From CAWHOW01 sp050013795 (GTDB lineage: Bacteria > Bacteroidota > Bacteroidia > Bacteroidales > CG2-30-32-10): a DNA stretch of 8,295 nt. The stretch spans positions 1 to 8,295 of the forward strand of contig JBEKEO010000138.1 in assembly GCA_050013795.1 (NCBI GenBank), written 5' to 3'. Under the pieces are notes generated by a model. It ran no database searches and had not been told where the DNA came from. It was given only the letters and a program-made list of their open reading frames with translations. Shown one piece after another: positions 1 to 6,186 of the stretch (its first letter is position 1; each line of letters starts with the position of its first letter). Both the position numbers and the translations under genes were made by a program.

Positions 1-430
1 TTATAACTATAAGTGCTCCAGTATATGAAATTGCCATATTTTCACAGGCGCTTACTATTGGCTCAATATCCAAACCTTCCAGCTGGTTCATTTGCCATTT
101 TAAATTTAAGAAATTTTTAGAGCCTTTTTTTAGAAAATTAGGAGAACCAAGAACAAGAAGAAACTGACGTATTTCCTGTTGAAAAACTATGATAAGCGCT
201 ATCATTCCAACCGAAATAAACTGACCGAGTATCTCACTCAGCAGTTCCATTTCAAAAGCTTTTACCAAAAGATAAATAAGGTAAATGGCAATAATGCCGA
301 TAAAAATGTTTATTGTTCCGGTTCCTTTGATCAGGCTGTACAACTGGTAAAGCAATAATGCGACCATCAGGACATCAACTACGTCGAGCCAGCGTAATGT
401 AATAAAACCGGTAAAAAATAAAGGTATCAT
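1..430 (-). CDS. cdaA: Diadenylate cyclase CdaA, N-terminal part (runs off the left edge)
   Basis: My translation from the ATG at 430 down to base 1 gives 143 open codons with no stop, so the 3' part is outside the window. Three hydrophobic segments are visible (about residues 17-34, 40-57 and 68-84), followed by FQQEIRQFLLVLGS (83-96) and a linker leading to TGALIVI (137-143). This is the N-terminal architecture of CdaA/DacA: a three-helix membrane anchor, then the start of the DAC (DisA_N) cyclase domain. Members condense two ATP into the second messenger c-di-AMP at the inner face of the membrane. The catalytic DGA and RHR motifs would lie beyond the edge, so activity cannot be judged. The gene starts 42 bp after the YdeI-family stop, in the same direction, and is probably cotranscribed with folP. 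In Bacteroidota folP and cdaA are often direct neighbours, which supports the call. Confidence 0.92.
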   Translation of the reverse strand, partial: MIPLFFTGFITLRWLDVVDVLMVALLLYQLYSLIKGTGTINIFIGIIAIYLIYLLVKAFEMELLSEILGQFISVGMIALIIVFQQEIRQFLLVLGSPNFLKKGSKNFLNLKWQMNQLEGLDIEPIVSACENMAISYTGALIVI

Positions 431-472
431 TCAGGATTCAAACATACATAAAAAACATGAAGCGACAAAAAA

Positions 473-1051
473 CTATAACATTCCGGGTTTCTCATTCTTT
501 TCAGAACGTTCAACAACATTTGCAATCCTCCTGTTTCTGGCATCTTCCTTTTTCACTGAGTTCACCCATGCAATATATAAGCGTTGATAACCTGGTGCAA
601 AAGCAGAAAAATTCTTCCATGCAAATTTTGAATGCATTAAAGCAAATTTAAGGTCATCCGGCAAAACTTGATTATTACGGTTTTCATTAGTTTTTTCCCA
701 TTGTCCATTCCGTTTAGCTTCTTCAATCTTTGCATATCCGGCATCTATCATTTTTCCCTCTTCAATTAGTTTTATAATCTTTCCCTTATTTACTGCTGAC
801 CACTTACTTTTCGCTTTGCGCGGAGTGAAACGCTGCATATAGTAATCATCATTGTATCGCTTGACAATTCCGTCAATCCAGCCAAAGCAAAGCGCTTCTT
901 CCAGTGCTTCTGCATAGGTAATGCATTTTATCTTTGAATTCTTTTTATTTATTGCAAACCATGCCACATCGACTTTGTCGTGATTCTTTTTTAACCATGA
1001 CCTTAGTTTGTTACGAGTTTCAAATATAATTGGAGAGATATCTTCTTTCAT
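473..1051 (-). CDS. YdeI/OmpD-associated family protein
   Basis: This 192-residue cytoplasmic protein has no signal peptide or membrane segment. Family hallmarks are visible in order: TYAEALEEALCFGWIDG (45-61), QRFTPRKAKSKWSAVNKG (73-90), and a C-terminal helical part with FAPGYQRLYIAWVNSVKKE (151-169) and ARNRRIANVVERS (171-183). The length is close to the usual 190-200 residues, so it looks intact. Members are annotated as YdeI/OmdA or 'bacteriocin-protection' proteins; the biochemical function is not settled, and the bacteriocin label is a family name rather than evidence for this copy. Its ATG overlaps the folP stop in an ATGA quartet (1048-1051), which predicts translational coupling to folP. 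cdaA follows 42 bp later. Finding it between folP and cdaA is unusual as far as I know, and suggests an insertion into an older folP-cdaA pair. Confidence 0.88.
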   Translation of the reverse strand: MKEDISPIIFETRNKLRSWLKKNHDKVDVAWFAINKKNSKIKCITYAEALEEALCFGWIDGIVKRYNDDYYMQRFTPRKAKSKWSAVNKGKIIKLIEEGKMIDAGYAKIEEAKRNGQWEKTNENRNNQVLPDDLKFALMHSKFAWKNFSAFAPGYQRLYIAWVNSVKKEDARNRRIANVVERSEKNEKPGML

Positions 1052-1917
1052 TTTAGCAAATTTAATTTCTCAACTATTTTAACAGATTCTACAGCTTCTT
1101 TAACATCATGCACTCTTAATATATTTGCACCATTCATTAATGCAATAGTATTTAAAACAGTGGTTCCATTCAATGCTTCTGATGGCGTCGTATTTAGCAC
1201 TTTATTTATCATTGATTTTCTTGAGAATCCAACTAATAAAGGCAATTCAAATATCCTGAAATATTCAAGATTGTTCAGTAACTCATAATTGTGTTCAACA
1301 GTTTTACCAAAACCAAAACCCGGATCAATTATAATATCATTTACACCAAGCCTTTTAAGTTCTTCTACTTTCACTGATAAGTAGAATACAACTTCTTTTA
1401 CAACATTATTATAAACAGGATTTTCCTGCATATTTAAGGGGGTTCCCTGAATATGCATAATAATATAAGGTACCTGGATTTTGGAAATTGTTTTGAACAT
1501 TTCTTTATCAAAAGTCCCGGCCGAAATATCATTTATAATATGTGCACCAAAATCCACAGCAGCTTTGGCTATTTCGGAACGATAAGTATCTATAGATATA
1601 ATAGTATTCGGAAAATCTTTTTTAATGATCTTTAAAATAGGAATCAATTTATTCTTTTCGTCATCAGTTGTAATTTCTTTTGCTCCCGGTTTCGTTGACA
1701 CAGCACCTATATCAATAATATCTGCACCTTCTTCAAGCATTTGTGAAACATGTTTCAGGACATCATTGGTGTTTTTATGTTTAGCTCCATCATAAAATGA
1801 ATCAGGTGTGAAATTTAGAATGCCCATAACAAGAGGCCTTTCAAGCGATAGTAAAGTCCCTCCGCAATTCAAAGTCCTTTTTGAAGAAAAAAATGTATTT
1901 TTATGCTGTGAATTCAT
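1048..1917 (-). CDS. folP: Dihydropteroate synthase
   Basis: FolP joins p-aminobenzoate to 6-hydroxymethyl-7,8-dihydropterin pyrophosphate to make dihydropteroate in the folate pathway; it is the sulfonamide target. The 289-residue product shows the whole TIM-barrel signature: MGILNFTPDSFYDG (31-44, Asn35 for the metal/pyrophosphate site), IDIGAVSTKPGA (68-79, loop 2), SIDTYR (108-113, Asp110), HIINDIS (126-132, Asn129), MHIQGTPLNMQ (154-164), IIDPGFGFGKT (196-206, Asp198 and Lys205), GFSRKS (230-235) and RVHDV (268-272, Arg268 and His270). All pterin-binding residues I expect are present. Loop 2 has Lys where STRPG is the usual form (Lys76). The start at 1917 leaves about 30 residues before the first motif, normal for the family. 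It is first in the leftward operon, overlaps the next gene by 4 bp, and is divergent from the DUF1599 gene across 54 bp. I see no TAnnTTTG on this strand in that spacer. Confidence 0.96.
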   Translation of the reverse strand: MNSQHKNTFFSSKRTLNCGGTLLSLERPLVMGILNFTPDSFYDGAKHKNTNDVLKHVSQMLEEGADIIDIGAVSTKPGAKEITTDDEKNKLIPILKIIKKDFPNTIISIDTYRSEIAKAAVDFGAHIINDISAGTFDKEMFKTISKIQVPYIIMHIQGTPLNMQENPVYNNVVKEVVFYLSVKVEELKRLGVNDIIIDPGFGFGKTVEHNYELLNNLEYFRIFELPLLVGFSRKSMINKVLNTTPSEALNGTTVLNTIALMNGANILRVHDVKEAVESVKIVEKLNLLK

Positions 1918-1927
1918 TGTTCAGGTT

Positions 1928-1935
1928 TAAATTTG
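1928..1935 (+). promoter_or_regulatory. Putative Bacteroidota -7 promoter element (TAAATTTG)
   Basis: TAAATTTG is a full match to the Bacteroidota consensus TAnnTTTG. It sits in the 54-bp divergent spacer and ends 36 bp before the DUF1599 ATG, a plausible distance for a short leader. I see no good TTTG-type -33 element about 20 bp upstream, where the sequence would be the folP start. The motif is short and the region AT-rich, so a chance match is possible. Confidence 0.4.
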
Positions 1936-1971
1936 CATTAAAATCAATTTGCTAATTTATTAAATTTTAAA

Positions 1972-2517
1972 ATGGCTGATACATCGCAACAATTTGAAGA
2001 GATAATTAAACTCTGCAAGGATATATTTATTAAGAAAATGAAGGATTACGGCAGTGCATGGAGAGTATTACGGACACCATCTCTTACTGACCAGATATTT
2101 ATTAAAGCTCAACGTATCAGAAGTATTGAGGATAAAGGAATTCAAAAGATACACGAAGATATAAAATCGGAATATATCGGCATTGTGAATTACTGTGTAA
2201 TTGCTTTGATACAGCTTGAACTTGGCGTTAGCAATGATGCAGACAACCTTGACCAAAAAGTTGCATCTTCTTTATACGATAAATATATATATAAATCCAA
2301 ATTCCTTATGGAAGATAAAAACCACGATTATGGAGAGGCTTGGAGGGATATGCGCATAGGTTCCTTGACTGACATTATATTAATGAAACTGCTTCGCACA
2401 AAACAAATCGAAGATAATGACGGCAAAACATTTATCTCGGAAGGAGTGGATGCTAATTATTTTGACATGATTAATTATGCGATTTTTGCTTTGATTAAAT
2501 TGACTACGAAAGATTAA
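1972..2517 (+). CDS. DUF1599-domain protein with two internal repeats
   Basis: This 181-residue soluble, charged protein is built from two copies of one domain. Copy 1 (about residues 8-86) has KDYGSAW, a SLTDQIFIKAQRIRSIED stretch, then IVNYCVIALIQL. Copy 2 (about 101-178) has HDYGEAW, SLTDIILMKLLRTKQIED, then MINYAIFALIKL. I recognise this as DUF1599, which Pfam, as I recall, treats as a nucleotide-modification-associated domain; no reaction is established and I assign none. Conserved Tyr-Gly-x-Ala-Trp, Ser-Leu-Thr-Asp and Asn-Tyr positions recur in both halves, which suggests two equivalent binding sites or a pseudo-dimer. The ATG at 1972 is preceded by an A/T-rich leader without a Shine-Dalgarno. 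It opens the rightward operon; the next gene starts 27 bp after its stop. The pairing with a BT_3928-type gene and folP recurs in Bacteroidota. Confidence 0.85.
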   Translation: MADTSQQFEEIIKLCKDIFIKKMKDYGSAWRVLRTPSLTDQIFIKAQRIRSIEDKGIQKIHEDIKSEYIGIVNYCVIALIQLELGVSNDADNLDQKVASSLYDKYIYKSKFLMEDKNHDYGEAWRDMRIGSLTDIILMKLLRTKQIEDNDGKTFISEGVDANYFDMINYAIFALIKLTTKD

Positions 2518-2544
2518 AGAAAGCAGATTATTAAAATTTAAAAT

Positions 2545-3690
2545 ATGAAAATCATCAGAATCATTTTCAGGACTATTATCGGACTTACTTTCATGTTTTC
2601 CGGCTTTGTTAAAGGGGTTGACCCGCTTGGTTTTAATTATAAACTTCTTGAATATTTAGAGGCTTATAAAATGGAGTGGCTTAACAGTGTCGCTCTGGCA
2701 CTTGTAATAATATTATGTATGATAGAGTTCACCATAGGTGTTATGCTTGTATTTGGCATTAAACCAAAACTCACTTCATGGCTGGCGCTTATTATGATGA
2801 GTTTCTTCCTGGTGCTCACATTTCTTTCAGCTTTAAATAACCCTGTTTCCGATTGTGGCTGCTTTGGTGATGCCATTAAGCTTTCAAACTGGGCAACATT
2901 TTATAAGAATGTTGTATTGATTGCATTTATTCTTTTTCTTGTTTGTACCAATAAACATGCTGCCCCAGCACTTAAACCTAAATGGGAATTTGTAGTTATC
3001 ATTTTCGGTGCGGCCTTTATGGTATTTATTTCAATTCATTCGTTAAGACATTTACCTTTAATTGATTTTCTTCCGTGGAAAGTAGGAAACAAAATTTCCG
3101 AACAAGTTATTCCTACACCTGAGATATCAGAGTCGACCTTGGTTTATAAAAATAAAACTACCGGAAAAGAAGAAACATATACTGCTAAAACATTGCCATG
3201 GCAAGATAGTATTCGAATGGCAAATTTAGTTTTCGTTGAAACAAATAAGAAAGTTACACAGCCCTATAAAGAAGCACCTATTCATGATTTTGTTATTACT
3301 GATGAAAACGGGAATATTCTTACTGATAAGATAGTTGCAAATCCTTCGTATCAATTTATTCTGGTAGCATACGACTTAAACAAGACTGCAAAGGAATGCT
3401 ATGCAGATATCAATGCATTTGTAAATGGAGAATATTTAAAAGAAGGTTGTGAAAAAGACAGTATTTCCTTTGTTGGTTTGTCAGGAAGTATTCTTGCAAC
3501 AATTGATAATTTTCGGCATGAAGTTCAGGCTATGTATCCAATTTATACTGTAGATGAAACTGCTTTAAAAACAATGATACGTTCCAATCCCGGATTACTT
3601 CTTTTAAAGAATGGCGTTGTGCTTGCAAAGTGGGGATGGAGAGACATTCCTGAATATAAAGATGTAAAAGAAAAATACATTAAAAAGTAA
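2545..3690 (+). CDS. BT_3928-family membrane protein (DoxX/MauE-like N-terminal half)
   Basis: The 381-residue product has two parts. The N-terminal half holds about five membrane segments (roughly 4-22, 46-70, 76-97, 119-136 and 146-164) with FSGFVKGVDPLG (18-29) in the first and DCGCFGD (103-109) after the third. This is the DoxX/MauE pattern; the CGC pair, Cys104 and Cys106, is the likely redox-active feature, by analogy with MauE-type proteins. The C-terminal part (about 170-381) should lie outside the inner membrane. From about 240 on it resembles a thioredoxin-like fold (APIHDFVITDENGN at 244-257, then NPGLLLLKNGVVLAKW at 348-363), but has no CxxC; its cysteines are at 285 and 302. NCBI names such proteins after Bacteroides BT_3928. 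A thiol-redox role is inference. The gene starts 27 bp after the DUF1599 stop, and the permease GTG follows 18 bp after its stop. Confidence 0.85.
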   Translation: MKIIRIIFRTIIGLTFMFSGFVKGVDPLGFNYKLLEYLEAYKMEWLNSVALALVIILCMIEFTIGVMLVFGIKPKLTSWLALIMMSFFLVLTFLSALNNPVSDCGCFGDAIKLSNWATFYKNVVLIAFILFLVCTNKHAAPALKPKWEFVVIIFGAAFMVFISIHSLRHLPLIDFLPWKVGNKISEQVIPTPEISESTLVYKNKTTGKEETYTAKTLPWQDSIRMANLVFVETNKKVTQPYKEAPIHDFVITDENGNILTDKIVANPSYQFILVAYDLNKTAKECYADINAFVNGEYLKEGCEKDSISFVGLSGSILATIDNFRHEVQAMYPIYTVDETALKTMIRSNPGLLLLKNGVVLAKWGWRDIPEYKDVKEKYIKK

Positions 3691-3694
3691 AAGT

Positions 3695-3700
3695 AAGGGA
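3695..3700 (+). promoter_or_regulatory. Shine-Dalgarno-like AAGGGA before a GTG start
   Basis: AAGGGA ends 8 bp before the GTG at 3709, between the BT_3928-family stop and the permease. Purine-rich ribosome sites are uncommon in this phylum, and this one supports GTG as the true start: it gives the permease a normal N-terminus (MHKFILKRLFYGFL) directly before the first membrane segment. Confidence 0.45.
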
Positions 3701-3708
3701 AATCTATA

Positions 3709-4791
3709 GTGCATAAATTCATATTAAAGCGACTGTTTTATGGCTTCCTGGTAATGTTTGGAGTTATAACAGTCGTTTTTCTTTTGTTCAATGTTCTTCC
3801 CGGCGATCCTGCCCGAATGATGCTTGGCCAGCGTGCTGACATTACTTCCGTTGAAGCAATTAATAAAGACTTAGGCAGGGATAAACCCACAATTGTTCAA
3901 TACTTCAATTACCTGAATGATTTATCGCCTATATCCGTTCATAACATTGATGATCCCAAAAGCTATTGGTATCTTAATTCAAGCAAATATAGTTCTGCTG
4001 TTAAGCTTTTCAACATATCCGAGCATTCGCAGGTTGTCTTAAAACTGCCTTATCTGCGCAGGTCGTATCAGAGCAAGAAAAAAGTGAGTGAAATAATTTC
4101 TGAAGCTTTTCCCAATACTTTCATACTGGCAACGGTTGCTATAGGGTTTGCACTCATATTGGGCATTTTTATTGGCGTTCTGTGTGCTGTTAAAAAGAAT
4201 AGTTTCTTTGATAAACTTTCGCTTGTTATGTCCGTCTTCGGAATGTCGTTGCCTTCGTTCTTTGCTGCCATACTTGCAGCATGGATATTCGCATATTTGC
4301 TTGGAAGCATTACTGGTCTGAATATGTTTGGCAGCCTCTTTAATGTTGATGATTTCGTGAATGGCGAATATTTAAGTTTGAAGAATCTTATACTTCCTGC
4401 CATCACATTAGGCATACGTCCGCTGGCGATAGTTGTTGAGTTGACAAGAAATTCCGTGCTTGAAGTATTATCGCAGGATTATATCAGAACAGCAAAAGCC
4501 AAGGGTTTAAGCAATTTTAAAGTAATAACCAAACATGCGTTAAAGAATGCAATGAACCCTGTAGTTACTGCTATTTCGGGATGGTTTGCTTCGCTTATGG
4601 CAGGTGCTGTGTTTATCGAAGTTGTTTTTAACTGGCGTGGAATAGGCATGGTGATCGTTGAAGCACTTGAAAAGTATGATTTCCCCGTGGTTATGGGAGC
4701 GGTTTTATTTGTTTCGGTTGTTCTTGTTTTTATTAATATTTTTGTTGATATAATTTATGGCTACTTAGACCCAAGAATTAAGGTTCAATAA
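3709..4791 (+). CDS. DppB/OppB-type ABC transporter permease
   Basis: This 360-residue inner-membrane protein belongs to the binding-protein-dependent transport permease family (BPD_transp_1). A first membrane segment (about 9-29) leads into NVLPGDPARMMLG (28-40), the family signature. A long extracytoplasmic stretch (about 35-130) follows, then further membrane segments near 134-160, 170-199, 228-243, 288-308 and 328-350. The cytoplasmic EAA-type loop that docks the ATPase is clear: DYIRTAKAKGLSNFKVITKH (257-276) and then ALKNAMNPVVT. The C-terminus YGYLDPRIKV is also typical. The first periplasmic loop appears longer than in E. coli DppB. Family members import oligopeptides, dipeptides or nickel; the substrate cannot be told here. 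No partner permease, ATPase or binding protein lies in the window. GTG is the start, supported by AAGGGA upstream. The gene lies 18 bp after the BT_3928-family gene. Confidence 0.92.
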   Translation: MHKFILKRLFYGFLVMFGVITVVFLLFNVLPGDPARMMLGQRADITSVEAINKDLGRDKPTIVQYFNYLNDLSPISVHNIDDPKSYWYLNSSKYSSAVKLFNISEHSQVVLKLPYLRRSYQSKKKVSEIISEAFPNTFILATVAIGFALILGIFIGVLCAVKKNSFFDKLSLVMSVFGMSLPSFFAAILAAWIFAYLLGSITGLNMFGSLFNVDDFVNGEYLSLKNLILPAITLGIRPLAIVVELTRNSVLEVLSQDYIRTAKAKGLSNFKVITKHALKNAMNPVVTAISGWFASLMAGAVFIEVVFNWRGIGMVIVEALEKYDFPVVMGAVLFVSVVLVFINIFVDIIYGYLDPRIKVQ

Positions 4792-4840
4792 ATAACTGAT
4801 TATATAGGTAATAAGTATTGTAAATATTGTACAGCAATCA

Positions 4841-4961
4841 TTATTTAATCCTTTGTGTAACTTTATGACAGCTTTGAGCAACATTGTGAAACAGCTATAC
4901 ACAAAGCTTCACAAAGAATCTCAAAGGTTCACAAAGAAAATTTTACAGAGAACTTTATTTG
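4841..4961 (+). repeat. Dispersed intergenic repeat, copy 1
   Basis: This 121-bp stretch aligns with 7046-7165 with 17 substitutions and one 1-bp gap by my hand count (about 85% identity). Its left part carries TTTGTG-type half-sites (CTTTGTG at 4851) and its right part four 10-bp steps of CACAAAG type starting at 4900, 4910, 4920 and 4930. CTTTGTG (4851-4857) is the exact inverse of CACAAAG (4910-4916), so a transcript could fold into a hairpin. The element ends 34 bp before the tpiA ATG. It has no open frame and encodes nothing I can see. Confidence 0.85.
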
Positions 4962-4995
4962 AATAATAATACCAAATAACTAAATATATTTCACC

Positions 4996-5760
4996 ATGAG
5001 AAAGAAAATTGTTGCCGGAAACTGGAAGATGAATAAAAACTATAACGAAGCCTGTTCGTTGATTTCGGGGATTGTTGATGAACTTCGTAAATCAAGTATT
5101 CCGCGAGGTCATCAGGTGATTATTGCCCCTCCTTTTCCTTTTCTTGAACTTGCTGTTGCCCGCACCGAGGAAATAGATTATATCTCTGTTGCAGCGCAGA
5201 ATTGCCATTCGGACGAAAAGGGCGCTTTTACCGGCGAGGTTTCGGCTTCCATGATCGCTTCGGTTGGCGCATCGCATGTAATTATTGGGCATTCCGAAAG
5301 AAGGGCATATTTTCATGAAGACGATACTTTTCTTTCTAAAAAGGTGAAAGCAGCTATTCAGCAAAAGCTTACACCTATTTTTTGTTGTGGCGAAGTGCTT
5401 GCCGAACGTGAAAAAAATAATCATTTTAATATAGTAAAAAACCAATTGGAGCAGGGATTATTCATTTTAAATAATGATGAATTTAAAAATGCCATCATAG
5501 CTTACGAACCTGTGTGGGCCATTGGTACGGGTGTAACTGCTACAACTGCCCAGGCCGAGGAAATGCATGCATTTATCCGTAACCTTATTACTGAAAAATA
5601 CGGCAAAGCTATAGCCGAGAATACCGTTATTCTTTATGGCGGAAGCTGCAATGCCAAAAATGCAAAAGAACTGTTTGCAAACCCCAATGTCGATGGCGGA
5701 CTAATTGGCGGAGCCTCACTTACTGCCGGCGATTTTGTTACTATTGTTAATTCTTTTTAA
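4996..5760 (+). CDS. tpiA: Triosephosphate isomerase
   Basis: TpiA interconverts dihydroxyacetone phosphate and glyceraldehyde 3-phosphate in glycolysis and gluconeogenesis, as a cytoplasmic dimer. The 254-residue product is full length for the family. Active-site residues are in place: Asn9 and Lys11 in GNWKMN (8-13), electrophile His99 in IIGHSERR (96-103), and catalytic base Glu171 in AYEPVWAIGTG (169-179), which also begins flexible loop 6. Phosphate-binding segments YGGSCNAKNAKEL (214-226) and GLIGGASL (235-242) follow. The ATG at 4996 puts the first motif at residue 8, as usual, and no other start fits. There is no Shine-Dalgarno. The gene is separated from the permease by 204 bp, most of it a dispersed repeat, so it may have its own promoter. 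In related genomes tpiA commonly follows the BT_3928-type gene, so the permease may be a later arrival. Confidence 0.98.
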   Translation: MRKKIVAGNWKMNKNYNEACSLISGIVDELRKSSIPRGHQVIIAPPFPFLELAVARTEEIDYISVAAQNCHSDEKGAFTGEVSASMIASVGASHVIIGHSERRAYFHEDDTFLSKKVKAAIQQKLTPIFCCGEVLAEREKNNHFNIVKNQLEQGLFILNNDEFKNAIIAYEPVWAIGTGVTATTAQAEEMHAFIRNLITEKYGKAIAENTVILYGGSCNAKNAKELFANPNVDGGLIGGASLTAGDFVTIVNSF

Positions 5761-5847
5761 CAATTCACCCTGTTTTACCTGTAAATCGTCAATCTTAAGT
5801 CGTAAATTATCCTTTTAACTTACATTTTTGTTCATTTTATTCACTTT

Positions 5848-5961
5848 CTTATCAAGTTATACATAATACTTGTTAAGTGAAGCGTATTTCTTGTCAAGAA
5901 ATACATCTTTCTTGTTAAGTATTACATGTTTCTTATCAAGAATTACATTTTATTTGATAAG
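5848..5961. repeat. Six-unit tandem array, exact 21-bp period
   Basis: Cores start at 5848, 5869, 5890, 5911, 5932 and 5953, each exactly 21 bp apart: CTTATCAAG, CTTGTTAAG, CTTGTCAAG, CTTGTTAAG, CTTATCAAG and TTTGATAAG. The consensus is CTTRTYAAG, a dyad CTT-N3-AAG kept in five of six units. TACAT begins 12 bp after the core start in units 1, 3, 4 and 5 and is followed by a T-rich stretch. Units differ in sequence but not in length, so spacing seems better kept than sequence. A period of 21 bp is two helical turns, placing all dyads on one face. It may be an operator array, an iteron-like site or a decaying tandem duplication. Confidence 0.85.
5884..5904. repeat. Perfect 21-bp inverted repeat within the array
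   Basis: Unit 3 extends to a perfect palindrome: left arm GTATTTCTTG, central T at 5894, right arm CAAGAAATAC. The other units keep only 3-5 bp arms around the same centre. A 10-bp-arm dyad is the size of a site for a dimeric DNA-binding protein; the one-base centre makes it less suited to an RNA hairpin. Confidence 0.75.
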
Positions 5962-6073
5962 CTTCCTGTATAAAATCTTAAACCCAGCTTAAAAATGAAG
6001 ATTTTTGATAATAATTATGAAAAAAGTGGATAAAAAGTTGACTTTTTTAATGATGCCGGGAATGATAAAATTG

Positions 6074-6081
6074 TAAATTTG
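6074..6081 (+). promoter_or_regulatory. Putative Bacteroidota -7 element (TAAATTTG) ahead of prmA
   Basis: TAAATTTG fits TAnnTTTG exactly and lies about 105 bp before the prmA ATG, just after the repeat array. A TTG at 6038 is too far upstream to be a standard -33 partner. If used, it would give prmA a leader of roughly 100 nt. A chance match in AT-rich DNA is possible. Confidence 0.35.
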
Positions 6082-6186
6082 AAACAAAATTAAATGAATA
6101 AGTAAATTTAAAATATTTTTATCTTAAATTGAAAATATAAACTCTCTGCCTTATTCAACAAGCAGCATAAATAACCAACAACTTTA

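Larger units (their letters stand above)
5761..6186. other. Long AT-rich spacer between tpiA and prmA
   Basis: This 426-bp gap has no credible gene on either strand; the longest forward frame I noticed from an ATG is a 12-codon one near 5995. It contains a six-unit 21-bp repeat array (5848-5961), a -7-like TAAATTTG (6074-6081) about 105 bp before prmA, and one near-match to a DnaA box on the minus strand (6025-6033, 8 of 9 bases). I see no clear intrinsic terminator after tpiA. A leader RNA or small RNA cannot be excluded by reading alone. Confidence 0.7.

Noticed and set aside
457..651. Forward open frame opposite the YdeI-family gene
   Set aside because: It is antisense to a well-conserved gene, has no family features and no promoter or ribosome site.
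1453..1635. Forward open frame opposite folP
   Set aside because: It is a mirror of conserved FolP coding sequence with no recognisable protein features.
1918..1971. Folate- or c-di-AMP-sensing riboswitch ahead of folP
   Set aside because: The spacer is only 54 bp, very AT-rich, and shows no stem structure of the needed size.
4068..4415. Reverse-strand open frame of 115 codons inside the permease gene
   Set aside because: The sense frame has clear permease motifs throughout; the antisense product shows no domain.
4792..4995. Rho-independent terminator after the permease
   Set aside because: The repeat can form a hairpin, but it is AT-rich and lacks a directly following U tract, so I do not call it a terminator.
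5092..5445. Reverse-strand open frame of 117 codons inside tpiA
   Set aside because: The sense frame carries TpiA active-site motifs; the antisense product is rich in Cys and Arg without any pattern.
5848..5961. CRISPR array
   Set aside because: The period is only 21 bp, there are no unique spacers between conserved repeats, and no cas gene is in the window.
5995..6033. Small ORF of 12 codons starting at an ATG near 5995
   Set aside because: It is too short, with no ribosome site and no sign of constraint.
5761..6186. Replication origin (AT-rich spacer, repeats and a DnaA-box-like site at 6025-6033)
   Set aside because: Only one near-match to the DnaA box is present, and the 21-bp units do not resemble DnaA boxes. 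No dnaA or other replication gene is near.
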